Shown here one piece after another: positions 22,882 to 34,019 of a DNA stretch of 64,000 bases. The position numbers and the translations under genes are program-made. Every line of letters begins with the position of its first letter. Positions within the stretch are counted from its first letter, which is position 1. The notes beneath the pieces were generated by a model. That model saw only the letters and a program-made list of their open reading frames with translations. It did no database searches and was not told the DNA's origin. The DNA comes from Apostichopus japonicus (taxonomy: Eukaryota > Echinodermata > Holothuroidea > Aspidochirotida > Stichopodidae). The stretch covers positions 30,172,611-30,236,610 of the forward strand of contig NC_092576.1 of assembly GCF_037975245.1 (NCBI RefSeq). The letters run 5' to 3'.

Positions 22882-25800
22882 AATTTCCCTTTGATAAGAC
22901 AGTTTCACTGGTATTCTTTGGAGTGAAAGAACCTTTGTTAGTTTTCTTACTCATCGTAGGTGTTCCACAACCTTGCTGTACAGCAGCTTTATGAATAACA
23001 CTACTACATCTACTATTTGTCACATAACATTTTGTCTTAGGAGTTTTTGTTTTAGGTGAGGACATTTTTGGATTCACAGGAGCTCCATGACCATTATCAA
23101 TGCAACTATCATTTGCATTATTATCCTCTGTAAATTGACTTTCATCTATTAGAACCTCAAACTGGTTTTCAAAACGAAGAGATTTACTGAAGGAGCTTTT
23201 TGACAACTTTTTCCCTTTCCTTTTGGGTGTGACTGTTACCCAGTTACTGTCTGGAAAATGCGCTTTAGGACTGGTGTTTGTGCAACCATTTAACTCTGTA
23301 TGAGCATTATCAGTGAGACTGTCAGAGGGGTTGTTGTCACAAACACTTCTAGTTTGCTCATTGTTAATAGTCAGGTCTACTGTGGGGAATACTTGATTTC
23401 TACAGTCTTTAATTTTGGATATTTCAGCCATATCAATGGGGATATATGTCTGTACAGTGTCACATTTTCTGTACACAAGAATGTGAATCCCTTTGTTTTG
23501 GATAGATGTAGTGTAGCTGTCTCCAAACTGTAAATTAGAATTACTAACTGCTCCACCAAAGCAATTATACAGAATCGGTTTATCATGCAAACCATCTAAA
23601 TGAGCAAACATATTGTTGTGCTTCACCACTGTTGAAAAATGGTTTGGTTCAACCAGAACCGCTGCAGTCAAGTAATAACCACACTTAAATACATTGACAT
23701 ATTCATTAATGTGCAGAGGAGGGTTTTGATAGTTTTTAGAGTTATGAATTCCCAACTCAAGCACTAACACATTTGGCAGAGCTATATCTCCACTCAAAAC
23801 AGTACTCTTCTTTGTGCAACAAACAGGTATCTTAGAATTAATGTAAACGCCAACTTGTTTTTCTATAACTTGGTCAATTAAGCCATTACACTTTGTGATG
23901 GCAGTTTGTGTCAAAGCCAAATTGTTTGCAGATATAAAACTGCTTTTTGTAGTGCAGCATGATGAACATTGGGAAACACAGTTACATGTGATGCTGAATT
24001 CACTTCCTCCGTCATCACACATTTTCTGCAAACCAACTAACAATTCAGCGTCCCCCCTTCCTTTTGGAGCAAAGGCCAGTGGTTTGTCTTGAGTGAGAAA
24101 GTCCCACACAGGTTCACGCCAAGAACAGTTTGGCTTCCCTAACTTATCTCTCTGTTGAGACAGGCGATCTAACAACCTAATTAATGGGCCCCTGTGGGGT
24201 AGCTGATAGTCTCTACAAAACTTAAAAATTCCAAAATAATAGATCTCGATTAATGAATCAATAGCACATGAAGCCCCATGAAAATTGTGGTTTGGGCATC
24301 GTAAACCGTTTTGAAAATGAAAAATGTTTTCCGAGAAATACATACTAAATGTATACAGCGAACATGGAACACACAATAGGAAATAAAATTCAAGCATCTT
24401 GTACAAAACTTTGACCAGGAAATTGTTAAAAATTAAAAATTGTTAAAAAAATTAAAACCAAGCAGTGGTCATTACTGCAACCCACATAAATACTTTTTTA
24501 ACTCCTCCCTGTAGGTTACCTGCCCAATGGTGCAATGGCAAATTCCAATCTTCACAGTTGCCCAAAGCTGGAAGTCCTTTACATAAATTAATATGGACGA
24601 CACAAACTGTGCTCTTCCCTCCTCAAAGTGAACATCCCACTGAAATTTCCCAAAAATGCCATCCAATTTGCCCAAAGTTCCCTGCAGCATGGAAAACTCT
24701 TTTCTTCTTTTCTTGACCATATCAAAAAGTTCCAGGTCTACATCCAGGTCACAGACACCCCATGAAAATCTTTTGCTTGCAGTTCTCCTTTCTAAAGCCT
24801 GCTTAATTTTTTTAATTCCATGGTAACAAAGAATTTCTTTTCTTTGTTGGCACCTAGCAAAATAACTCTCCTTTGTACTTAGCAGTGCATCTTTTACTGC
24901 CTTTTCTCTTATATCATTAACAAATTTTTTGGTCTTTTTTGAGAGAATAGCCTTACTCCTATGAACTGCTTCTGCATTAGCAGATACCTTTACGCCGTCC
25001 ATCACCTCTCCATTCTTTATAAAACTACCTTGAAAAGTTTTCTTTCCATCAGGTTCAACTGATATTTGCTCCACAGCCAAAGACAAGTCGACATCCTTCA
25101 AATGGGCTATATCTCCACATGATAACAGACACTGACTAGCATCCATGGCTGCAAATATGAAACTGCTGCCTGCAAAAATGGAAAAGATGTGTCAAAGTGG
25201 CTGTCTTCATTCAGACTATTTAACACAAGATTGTCTGCCTCTCCATTTCATTCAAATCAATTCTATTATTTAATCAATCCCATCCCTAATAAGGCTATAC
25301 GGGTTAAACGGTTAACTGAACAATCAGTTAGGTGGACTTATTGTGTCGTCAAATTAAATGTTTTTTTACAGCCATTTCACTCTAGCTGTTGCTTCTCTGG
25401 CTTTATTAAATTTCCACTCAATGTTTTGCTATATTGAAATTTCCACCAAAGCTATGAATGTTCTCCATTACATCACACAGGGTTGACCAAATAGTCCGGC
25501 AGATTAATTAGGTTGTCTGCTCCTTAACAATGGGCACAATGTATGGCTTGTACTGATTAGAACAGCATACCCCACTATAAATAAGCTGGCCTAACGTACT
25601 GTACTGCATAATGTTCAGTAGAGTGGAATCTGGTCATGAAACACAAGTCTATCGTGGTCAGGAGAGCAAGCAGAAAGCCAATGGGCTTAGTGTGATTCCT
25701 TGCCATTGTTGATTAAATAGATCAACAAGGTTCTTACACTGACTGTGGACCTACCTACCAAATATGTTAACTTAACACGTTAACAAGTTTATTTTTAGCA

Positions 25801-28800
25801 AAAATCAACTCAAGCCCTGCCCCCTAATAATTGTGCATAATATCACATTGAACATACATTATCGTGTACCTGCTACCTTCACACAAAGTATCATTCAATT
25901 CTGAAAATGTAAACATTTGACCCTGTAATCTCATTAATATTCTTGAGATGAGCACCAGAATGAATAGGGCTCTTCTACTCACTTTGGCCAATGAATAAAC
26001 CAAGTATGACTTCAATCCAACTTGTCGTTGTTCAGTTACCGTGTTTACAAGCTAGTTTAGTGAAAATCAACTGAAGCCTCGCCCCCATAAAAAAAATATG
26101 CATAATATCATCTTGAACATATATCACCATGTATTCGTTATCTACCAACATATTAATATTAAGCTTAAATAAATTCTGACTTTTTCTCGCCGAATTATTA
26201 GCATTTGAAGATTTTTACGTTTGACCCTGTGACCGCATTATTATTTATGAGATGAGCACCAAGATCAATAGGGTTCATCTACTCACTATGGCGCATCTAT
26301 GTACCAAGTATGACTTCAATCCAACTTGTCGTTGTTCAGCTACTGTGTTTACAACTATTTTAGTGAAATCAACTTAAGCCCCACTCCCATAAAAAAATAT
26401 GCATAATATCAACTTGAACATATATTACCATGTTCTAAATATCTACCCAACACATTAATACCAAGTATGAATAAATTCTGACTTTTTCTTGTGGAGTTAT
26501 TAGCATTACCATGTTCTGGTTTTGATCCTATTTATCAATCCCTTTAGTGAATAAACTTATGTGAATGAACTTACCAGTCTTATCACTTCTTTCGGCACCA
26601 GTTCGGGCATCATTTGAAGGATGTGCAGCAGTTGATATTTCATGCCTATTGGTCACTGAAATGTGGCAGGAAAATCATGTAAGTAATTTATATAAACAGT
26701 TCCATTATCAACTTCAAGAACTACATATAGCAACATCTTTTTTTGCAACCCTCACCAGGCACTAGCCAATAAGCATACCATTTGACATTTCTATTGCAAG
26801 GTAGGGAAAGGAAGGGGCCTGACTGACTGAACATCCTTAAAAATTCACACTGGGATATCAGCCTAAAGCCTGCATGTGTTGGGATTTAATAAACTCAGTC
26901 TCATGACTTTTACCCTGCAAATCTTTGATACTAATGATACAGGATTTTCAAACATTTTAATCAATTACCAAGTTCAACATGGTGTCAGATTATATCCCAG
27001 GAGGTTGGAGTGATCAAATGATTTGTCCAAACCCCCTTCTCCTGGAGGTTGAAGGTGTAAATTTAAAGTTTTGTTAAGCTACACCAGTACGTATTCTGGA
27101 CTTTGTTTAGATAGTGCTATTGACTTTCAAGGCCATTTGTACTATTCCCTAGGTCAGCAACCCACCCCAGAATGCTTGGGAAGGGACAAAATAAATTGAA
27201 CATGTACTCAACTACTCACTTGACTCTCTACGTGGCATCTTACATTTGGTGTGAACAGGATATTTCCTTTGCCTTTTCTGGACTTGATTATCTGCAAATA
27301 TGCAAAAATGATTGACACAGTTGTGAAAGAACAGAAGGAGCACAATTCTTAGTAAATTTTACCTGATTGAAAGTTGTGTGAGAATTATTACCATTACCTT
27401 CCATTTTTACCTGCATTCCCTGTTTAACTTTTGTCAAATGGTTATAGGACATAATTGCTCATAATAACAGACAAAGATAGCCAAACATAAATAGTCAACT
27501 ATGTAACGGTTAACCAGAAAGCCAGTGGGCTTATTGTGATTACTTACCAACCGAGATGATTAAATTGATCAGCAATGTACTTTTACTGACTGTGGACCTA
27601 CAGTACCTACTAAATATGTTAACTTACCATGTAAACAAGCTATTTTTAGCAAAAATCAACTCAAGCCCTGCCCCCTAATAAATGTGCATAATATCAGATT
27701 GGACATACATTATCATATACCCGGTATTTACCAACACTTACACACAAAGTATGATTCAATTCTGAAAATGTAAACATTTGACCCTGTGACCTCATTAATA
27801 TTCTTGAGATGAGCACCAAGATCAATAGGGCTCTTCTACTCACTATGGCACATGAACAAACCAAGTATGACTTCAATCCAACTTGTCGTACAGTTACCGT
27901 GTTTGTAAGCTATTTTAGTAAAAATCAACTGATGCCTCGCCTCCATAAAAAATATGCATAATATCATCTGGAACATATATCACCATGTATTCGTTATCTA
28001 CCAACATATTAATATAAAGTATAAATAAATTCTGACTTTTTCTTGCGGGATTATTAGCATTTGAAGATTTTTACGTTTGACCCTGTGACCTCATTATTAT
28101 TCATTAGATGAGCACCAGAATCAATAGGGTTCAACTCAGTATGGCGCATCTATTATCTTTCACCCATTGACTGCACAACTTTTGACAGCGAAAGAATGTT
28201 TTTCTTATACTTTCAAATTAATTGAAGATACAGTACCATGAGTCACACCAAGGCAGCTCACCATGCACAGTTAATTAACTATGGACCTCTCTTGTTGTAA
28301 GGGGTGATTCCCACACCAAATATGAGGTTCTCATATGGTGCACTTTCCATGTACAGTGGTTTCAGCAACCAATAAAATGCCATTGTATACTCACTGAAAC
28401 ATGAATGAGTAAGTACTGTGTATAATGTGTCAATAATGTGTATAAAAAAAATAAAATGCAACAGTTGCTTACCTTCAGTACATGACAGTAACTGGCTTCC
28501 ATGAATTGTTACTTTCTCTCCACCTGGCAACTGTATTGTAACTTCCCTCTTAAAGCGATCGACTATTAGAACGTCGGCAGTGACAACTTTTTCTTTGTAT
28601 GTAACGCTGACTACTTCACCAGCAGACAAACGTCGAAGGTGTGAAAGATACCTAAACTCCTGAGGGTATCTCCTTTTACCATAGCTAGATGAGGCTGCAA
28701 ATTAGATATTAAAAGAAAAATACATTTCAACACATCTAGTATAGTAAAGCTAGATCTAATGGCATATATACGTGATATTACCTAGAGCTGTAAAGCACTT

Positions 28801-31800
28801 GTCAATTGAATGACTCACCCCACTAATCCTGGACAAGGTCAGTCATTGTAACAATGTGGGTTAACATACACTGACACACCCCTCAGTCACTGTTATGACT
28901 GACTTCTCATGTAAAATGACACATCCATCAGTCACAATATTGACACACAGTTTTATGTTTTTCATTGTTAAGCTCAGCTAAAATGACCCAACCCAAGGTC
29001 ACTCCTGTCACTGAAAATTTTGATAAAGTGACACACTTGTGAGCCACTCTTTCAGTGTCAATGACCCACATTTGACTGACCATGTCCAGGGTTAGTGGGG
29101 TACGTCATTCAATATACAAGTGCATAAAAACTGCTTGAGGTATAGATGAAGGATCCTGAAAAATTTATTAGATGCACACCAGACTTTAAAATATAATGGG
29201 GTAGAATTAACATTTGCTAGCTTTAATGTATATAAGCAGGTAATGCTACTCTATAAAACCCAGCAAAACTTTTCATTACAATATAAGTTGCATTGCACAG
29301 TCACTACAGTGCAACATTCGTAGGCACAAGCTCATATGAGTAGCCACTGGCCAAGCAGTTTGGCAGAAGAGTTTGTAGGTTGTGTTGTGCAAACCTGATT
29401 GCTTCATTAAGATTAATGTATTTTACTAAAGTGAGGATCCATTGAAATATATGAATAATGTGTTAGTGTTACTGATTTTTCAATAAGTGCATCAAGAAAG
29501 CATGAAAAGGAAAAGATCTGGTTCTTTGTGTTGTACATGTAAAGTGTATAAACCCATGTGTGGTGTAAATATTATGACTATATATATCAATCAGAAGACT
29601 ACGTCCTCCCACTCCTTCGTATGATCATATGAGTTCCACTACGGTGCTACTATGATGATTTACGTCAATTATGGCAACTGCGTACGAAAGATGCAATCCC
29701 ATAAAACCCATCCAAGTGTATATGTGCAAATTGAATTGTGTCTACACAGTGTATAGGTGCAGAGTTCTGATTGAAACAGTATACACAGTAGGTAAAGATG
29801 AACCAATATCACATACCAAATAAAAATTGGACCAGTGGCTGTTTAAGACTGGGTTATATTCGGCATTGCACAGGTGCAAAGTAGCCTACTGTGTGATACA
29901 GTACCAACATTTACATACTACATACAAAATTGGACCAGTGGCTGTTTGGACCAGTGGCTGGGCTATATTCTGGTGAGCCTCTAACCTGGGATGATGGCAA
30001 AATCTCAATTAACCAATGAATATAGGACAGAATATGGAAAATGTTGTAGGTGGCTAATTTCTTATCCCAGAGAGAGAAATTGTGTTGCTGCTCATGAATA
30101 ATTCATTGGTGCAACTTTCAAAAAATGCAAGATCCATTACTCATTAGGCTAATCCTGTTATGCATCATTATTTGGGGTGTATTTGGGGTGTACAGCTGCT
30201 GCCAGAAGTTTACTTGTTGAGACTGATTTCATACGCTATTAGTAACCCTTCAATTTAAGTCTAAGTAGCATTTTTACTACGATTAAAATCTGCACAGTAG
30301 ACTTAGGCAGTTTCTGTTACTCTCGGCATCCCATACTTTTAGCTGATCACTTTCGGTACACAAATATTGGTGCGGAAATAACTTTTATTTTTCACTTGGT
30401 AACATGTACATTGAATGTTCTTCTCCAATTTTTGGAAATCAAATCCAAGATGATGAAAATAATCTGGGAAAGTATTAGAGAAATTCCCTTCCTGACTTTA
30501 AATGTCCAATGACTTTTTCAGCGCCACCTTAATTTGATTAGGCCCTAGTCTACATTAGGTTAAGTGCTGCCGTAATAAAGATTCACATCATGCAACTAAA
30601 AAATAAAGTTAATACAATTTATAGGCTACCTAACGTTAGGCTATTTTGCTAGGTGTACACGATGCACCACAACCCAGTCTTAGCTAGGTTAGGTCTAACT
30701 GAGGCTGAGCTTACTACTTTTAATTTTAGAAATTACTGTACATAGCCTAGGCGGTAACAACAGGTATACAAGTAACATGCTGTAGGGCTAGTATGACTAA
30801 GAATTAGTTACCCAGGTGCCTAGCAAAATTTGTGACAGTGGTCAAATTATATTCATTTATAACCCAATGTTCTCAAATGGGGTGACAAACAAAGAAAGAA
30901 ATACCAATAAATTTCTCTAAGGAGATTCTGGTCAGAGCAATTGTCTCAGTGCCGCCCAAAACATTTTCGGTGTCGAACTGGTTGCCATGTACCTTAGCCT
31001 AGGTCTAATTGCTATGTAACTTGAAAGGTTAACGTTATGTCTTACTACGTAACGCTATGGCTAGGCTACTTTCGTGAATCTCGCACGGTATTGCGAACAA
31101 ATTGTGCCTAAATTCCAGACCCCGAAAGGCCAAGATATCGTGATTTAAGCAAAACTGCTTTCGTCCGCAGAGCCACTTCTTTTCTGAACCTACGCCTTAC
31201 TTCAAGAATGTATAAGAAGTATTAAGTGAGAGTCTACATCGAGTAGTTTTACCGATTATCGAAAGGTATAATATGTATAGTGTCGTGCACGTTAATCAGT
31301 AGTATACTAGTATAGCTGTCTGATGATGGTTCCTATAACATTACGTACACAACAAAGTCAACATACGCACAGAAACGTTTCTGTGGCCATGATGGCTCCG
31401 TGCCAAACTTTTTGGTTTGACGTCATCATTTTCTACAAATCGTAGTCTTAGCAAAAAAACTCTGTAATCTGCAGTCATTTTCTTTACATTTAGATCCAAT
31501 TATGACAAATAATTATGATCTGGAATACAATATATACGTAAAAGTGAACTGTATACGCTATTAAACTTCACTCTTTGACACTGCTCTTAGGATACTGTAA
31601 AATCGGCATTGTGACATAAGTACATATTAATAAAACGCCGTGGAATTCTGTCCCCCTCCAGAGCTGAGACCCACATCTAAGCTCGAGAACACTCTCTCGC
31701 AAAAATAATCAAACTGCATATTGTTAACATAACTAACGGTAGCTACATCAAATAAAAACTTTCAATGAATTGTCACACTTACCGACGCCATAACTGAAGG

Positions 31801-31975
31801 GCTCTACAGGCCATCGCACGGATGATAATGGAAGTTCTTCGTCGTGGTCTTCACTCCAACCAATATATCTTACACGTATCGAATCGCTTTCCTGGATCAC
31901 CCCAATGACTACAGCGTCTTCCCATCTACCCAACTCATCTATAGCTTGAATTTTATTTCCTACTGTGTATTCCAT
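19833..31975 (-). CDS. Multi-exon gene: Tudor-like / USP-like protease / transposase-like / BRCT
   Basis: I trace exons at 31975-31783, 28694-28473, 27291-27220, 26655-26575, 25169-24520, ~24397-22829 and ~22881-19833. The first four introns all have GT-AG ends and phase 1, and the fifth is phase 0; frames join without a stop through the fifth exon. The product would be about 1,900 residues. An agenet/Tudor-like start reads chromatin marks in known proteins. The later parts resemble a ubiquitin/SUMO-type cysteine protease, an RNase H-fold transposase-like core, an IQ motif and a BRCT. The size of the last exon suggests origin from an intron-poor mobile element that acquired, or was acquired by, a host-like 5' part. 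The junction of the last two parts needs a frameshift or a small intron. Function is unknown. Confidence 0.6.
22829..24397 (-). CDS. Exon 6: USP/USPL1-like cysteine protease domain
   Basis: The conserved pieces are a Cys box (CPNHNFHGASCAIDSLIEI, Cys near residue 42) and, about 210 residues later, a His box (EPNHFSTVVKHNNMFAHLDG) with a following Asp. That order and spacing fit papain-fold ubiquitin/SUMO proteases of the USP or USPL1 type; a Cys-rich piece (CNCVSQCSSCC) between them could bind zinc. The last ~200 residues are low-complexity, Ser/Thr/Asn/Lys rich (VTVTPKRKGKKLSKSSFSKS). The upstream splice acceptor is uncertain: GTACAAG|ATG at 24397 keeps phase 0, while the better pyrimidine tract at about 24355 does not. 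The stop at 22829-22831 overlaps the next frame. Confidence 0.55.
   Translation of the reverse strand: MLEFYFLLCVPCSLYTFSMYFSENIFHFQNGLRCPNHNFHGASCAIDSLIEIYYFGIFKFCRDYQLPHRGPLIRLLDRLSQQRDKLGKPNCSWREPVWDFLTQDKPLAFAPKGRGDAELLVGLQKMCDDGGSEFSITCNCVSQCSSCCTTKSSFISANNLALTQTAITKCNGLIDQVIEKQVGVYINSKIPVCCTKKSTVLSGDIALPNVLVLELGIHNSKNYQNPPLHINEYVNVFKCGYYLTAAVLVEPNHFSTVVKHNNMFAHLDGLHDKPILYNCFGGAVSNSNLQFGDSYTTSIQNKGIHILVYRKCDTVQTYIPIDMAEISKIKDCRNQVFPTVDLTINNEQTRSVCDNNPSDSLTDNAHTELNGCTNTSPKAHFPDSNWVTVTPKRKGKKLSKSSFSKSLRFENQFEVLIDESQFTEDNNANDSCIDNGHGAPVNPKMSSPKTKTPKTKCYVTNSRCSSVIHKAAVQQGCGTPTMSKKTNKGSFTPKNTSETVLSKGNSDNIQTSTQSLLRKFST
24520..25169 (-). CDS. Exon 5: unrecognised conserved-looking segment
   Basis: 650 bp with acceptor TTTTGCAG and donor GGGCAG|GTAACC. 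The frame has MDASQCLLSCGDIAHLKDVD, then a Lys-rich helical part (KKTKKFVNDIREKAVKDALL, RKEILCYHGIKKIKQALERR) and ends with GIFGKFQWDVHFEEGRAQF and a strand-rich tail. No named domain is recognised. It connects in phase 0 to the protease-like exon. Confidence 0.6.
25670..26510. repeat. Intron repeat cluster A (~290-bp tandem unit)
   Basis: Tandem, diverged copies with landmarks actcaagccc(t/c)gcccc, atgcataatatca, gaccctgtgacc(t/g)cattat, gagatgagcacca and gacttcaatccaacttgtcg. Copies start near 25790, 26060 and 26350. The block lies in an intron of the long minus-strand gene. Confidence 0.7.
26575..26655 (-). CDS. Exon 4: short linker
   Basis: 81 bp between a TTTCAG acceptor and an ACTG|GTAAGT donor. 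It encodes TNRHEISTAAHPSNDARTGA and a polar tail. The composition suggests a disordered spacer. Phase 1 on both sides fits. Confidence 0.55.
27220..27291 (-). CDS. Exon 3: short basic linker
   Basis: 72 bp with ATTTGCAG acceptor and GTGAGT donor, encoding NQVQKRQRKYPVHTKCK and a few further residues. It is rich in Lys/Arg, possibly a nuclear localisation signal. Phase 1 on both sides agrees with neighbours. Confidence 0.55.
27510..28150. repeat. Intron repeat cluster B, duplicate of cluster A
   Basis: Parallels 25670-26300 almost line by line, including the unique lead-in tgactgtggacctac and caagccctgccccctaata. It lies two introns upstream of cluster A in the same gene, so the segment was duplicated with the intron or by recombination between introns. 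Confidence 0.7.
28473..28694 (-). CDS. Exon 2: small beta-barrel-like segment
   Basis: Acceptor ATTTGCAG and donor GAAG|GTAAGC. The 222 bp read LSAGEVVSVTYKEKVVTADV, then REVTIQLPGGEKVTIHGSQL. Alternating hydrophobic strands with 'V-x-V-x-Y-x-x-x-x-x-x-A-x-V' suggest a second Tudor/DUF4537-like barrel. Phases match exons 1 and 3. Confidence 0.6.
28795..29123. mobile_element. MITE with ~58-bp terminal inverted repeats
   Basis: The left end GCACTTGTCAATTGAATGAC and the right end (reverse-complemented) GCACTTGTATATTGAATGAC match and continue through CCCCACTAA(T/C)CCTGGACA. The ~330-bp element has no coding frame and sits in intron 1 of the long gene. Internally it has repeated gacaca/cagtcac words. 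No clear target duplication was seen. Confidence 0.75.
29130..31780. other. Rest of intron 1, no gene seen
   Basis: Contains a short partial duplication of ttggaccagtggctgttt near 29828 and 29932, and many ctaggc/taggcct words. No exon-like frame was supported. Confidence 0.4.
31783..31975 (-). CDS. Exon 1: agenet/Tudor-like domain
   Basis: ATG at 31975 opens MEYTVGNKIQAIDELGRWED. The segment continues with VRYIGWSEDHDEELPL and RWPVEPF. The spacing 'V-G-x-K-I-x-A-x-D ... W-x-x-A-x-V ... V-x-Y-x-G-W ... D-E ... R-x-x-P' is that of Tudor/agenet/MBT-like barrels that bind methylated histone tails. The exon ends GTCG|GTAAGT, phase 1. The start is supported by being the first ATG with no upstream frame. 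Confidence 0.65.
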
Positions 31976-33430
31976 GTTCGCTTTTGGCCAAGTTAGAAAG
32001 CCATCAACTTATCATAAAAACTATTGTAAAAAAAAAGTTTTCTGATCCACTTTCTCCACGTCTTGCTTTCTTGGTGAACAGAGCTCAAATGGCGTGGGTA
32101 CGCCGTCTTGTTTATTCCACGGATAATGGGCCGTCGGGTCCTGTCTTTGAACTTGAATACTGACCAGGAAGTCGTTTATACCACACCAATTTGCATACAT
32201 ATTCTATTTGCGTGAACAATAGTAGTGTGTTTAAGCCTGTAAACAATTGGCGGACCCAATCAACAATCGTGTTTATTACCGTAGGCTATAGATGAAAATT
32301 AAGAGACTAATTAGCGAATTCGATATATCGGTTTTTCGTTCTGATATTATATGCGTAAATTATTTCCCTGTTTCGACTCTTTCTCTTCCATTTGAAAATC
32401 CAGCCTTTAGTTAGACTGCCGTTCACCCTTCCCACAGCCAGTTTGATCACCTTTCCAGTATATTAAAAGGCCCGAGACAGGGGGAGTTTTTTCCCCCTAA
32501 TGAATCAAATGATCAAAATGTGATCGAGCTGGGCCCTAGCCCAGGCTCCTGCAGAAATTAGCAAAGATGAAGTCGAGGCACTAGTTGCGGTTTGAAGTGT
32601 TGTTATTGTATTTTTTTTAAATTAATTTTACAACCAGTGAGGGCAACAAACGGAAGAAATAGTAATGAATACCTATGTGGGGGGTTTTGTTTCTCGATTC
32701 TCGACGTTTCACTTTGTATTCACGGTAACACGGAACGATGATTTTTCATTGAAGATATAAAAATAATCATCACTTCAGGTTAGGCATCGAGCTTATCATA
32801 ACATTGACACATTACAACATTTGTGAGCCCAAGTCGTGTGTGTGCTAACTGAAAGGAACGCCCTATTACAACCCCAGTAACGCCACTGCTGGTAATATAT
32901 GGCCCGTAATAGTGTAAGCGAAATTCATGACGAGCTGTAAACATTTTGCTGTCTGACCGACATCGGGTTAAAATTCGGACCGAGCCTCAGCTGCATTTCA
33001 GTTAAACACCTGTACGTCGGACGTCCATACGACCAAAATCTGACTGAACAATGTCTATCCGACGTCACACCGACTGCAGCAAAATCAGAGGCAATTTGGT
33101 GCAATATAGCACACTTCAACCCACCCACTCCTTTTTGTATATAATTTTGCATTTTCATCTGGCCTTAGATGCAATTTGGTGCTCCAAATAAGATTTTTTT
33201 TTCTCATTTGGAAATGAAAAAGGGGTTTCCTGACTTGCGAAGCGGGAGGGGGGGGGCGGAATTATACTTCCGCCCCTCCATATCTTTCACAGGGGGGTGC
33301 GGGGGGCTGGCGCCCCCAGCCCCCCGGTTCCTACGCCCTTGTGAAACAACACCGACTCTGTTAAAATACAATCTTTCTCAGTCCGTTTTCTTGTATCTGC
33401 TTATATAAAGGCAGTTAAACAAAAGGTTGA
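31976..33430. other. 5' flank of the long minus-strand gene
   Basis: No coding frame is supported. The region near 32970-33180 contains a partial repeat with caatttggtgc twice (33091 and 33172). The end holds a GC-rich hairpin at 33301-33325. Confidence 0.35.
33301..33325. repeat. Perfect GC hairpin, 10-bp stem, 5-nt loop
   Basis: ggggggctgg, loop cgccc, ccagcccccc. It sits inside a G/C-rich repeat that reads like the end of a dispersed element; a function as an RNA structure is not shown. Confidence 0.7.
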
Positions 33431-33439
33431 TGTGTCAGC

Positions 33440-34010
33440 TTTATGCCTGGCAAATACATAGCTGAAGGGCAAAATTATATTCTTTATGTTATTGCGAGTC
33501 CATGATGCATGTGAACTGGATGGAAAACTATTTGAGATAAACTGAAAGTCTTCTACTGTGTTTCAATTTCATGTCGTAGGCACACCAATCCTTTCACCAA
33601 AGAGTGATTACAATGATAGCTTTTGCATTATGAATCTTATTTGCTGTTTTTTACAATATTTTTTTTTATATTGCTTCCTGGGCTTTGTTCAGCTATTACA
33701 TTATATCAGCTCTTGGGTATCGAAAGTTTCAACGCGCATGTTGAAATAACTAGCATAGTGTTGGTTTCCAAAACTTTCCAGTTATTATTTGTAAGCCCAA
33801 TTTTTGATAATTCTTTTATTTCCATTTTTTTTTTGTAGTTGTCTCCACTTTACAGCTTTAATTGTTTTGTATCTGTACATTTAATTGTTTTTGTATTGCT
33901 ATGTTTTACTTTTTATGTATAACGTTGAATGTATAAAGCAGGGCCTTATTGGAAATCAGCTTTTGCTGAATAAGCAACCCTGGATAAAAATGCGAATAAA
34001 TAAAAAATGT
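33440..34010 (+). mobile_element. 3' tail of a LINE
   Basis: The sequence ends with gcagggccttattggaaatc, a short stem of cagcttttgctg, then gcaaccctggataaaaatgcgaataaataaa. This kind of 3' UTR is common in CR1/Rex-like LINEs of invertebrates. No RT frame remains upstream, so only the tail is present. Confidence 0.4.
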
Positions 34011-34019
34011 CGGGCATTC

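Noticed and set aside
33558-33838. Hydrophobic frames resembling membrane proteins
   Set aside because: They come from T-rich DNA in a LINE 3' tail; no start context or homologue-like motif.
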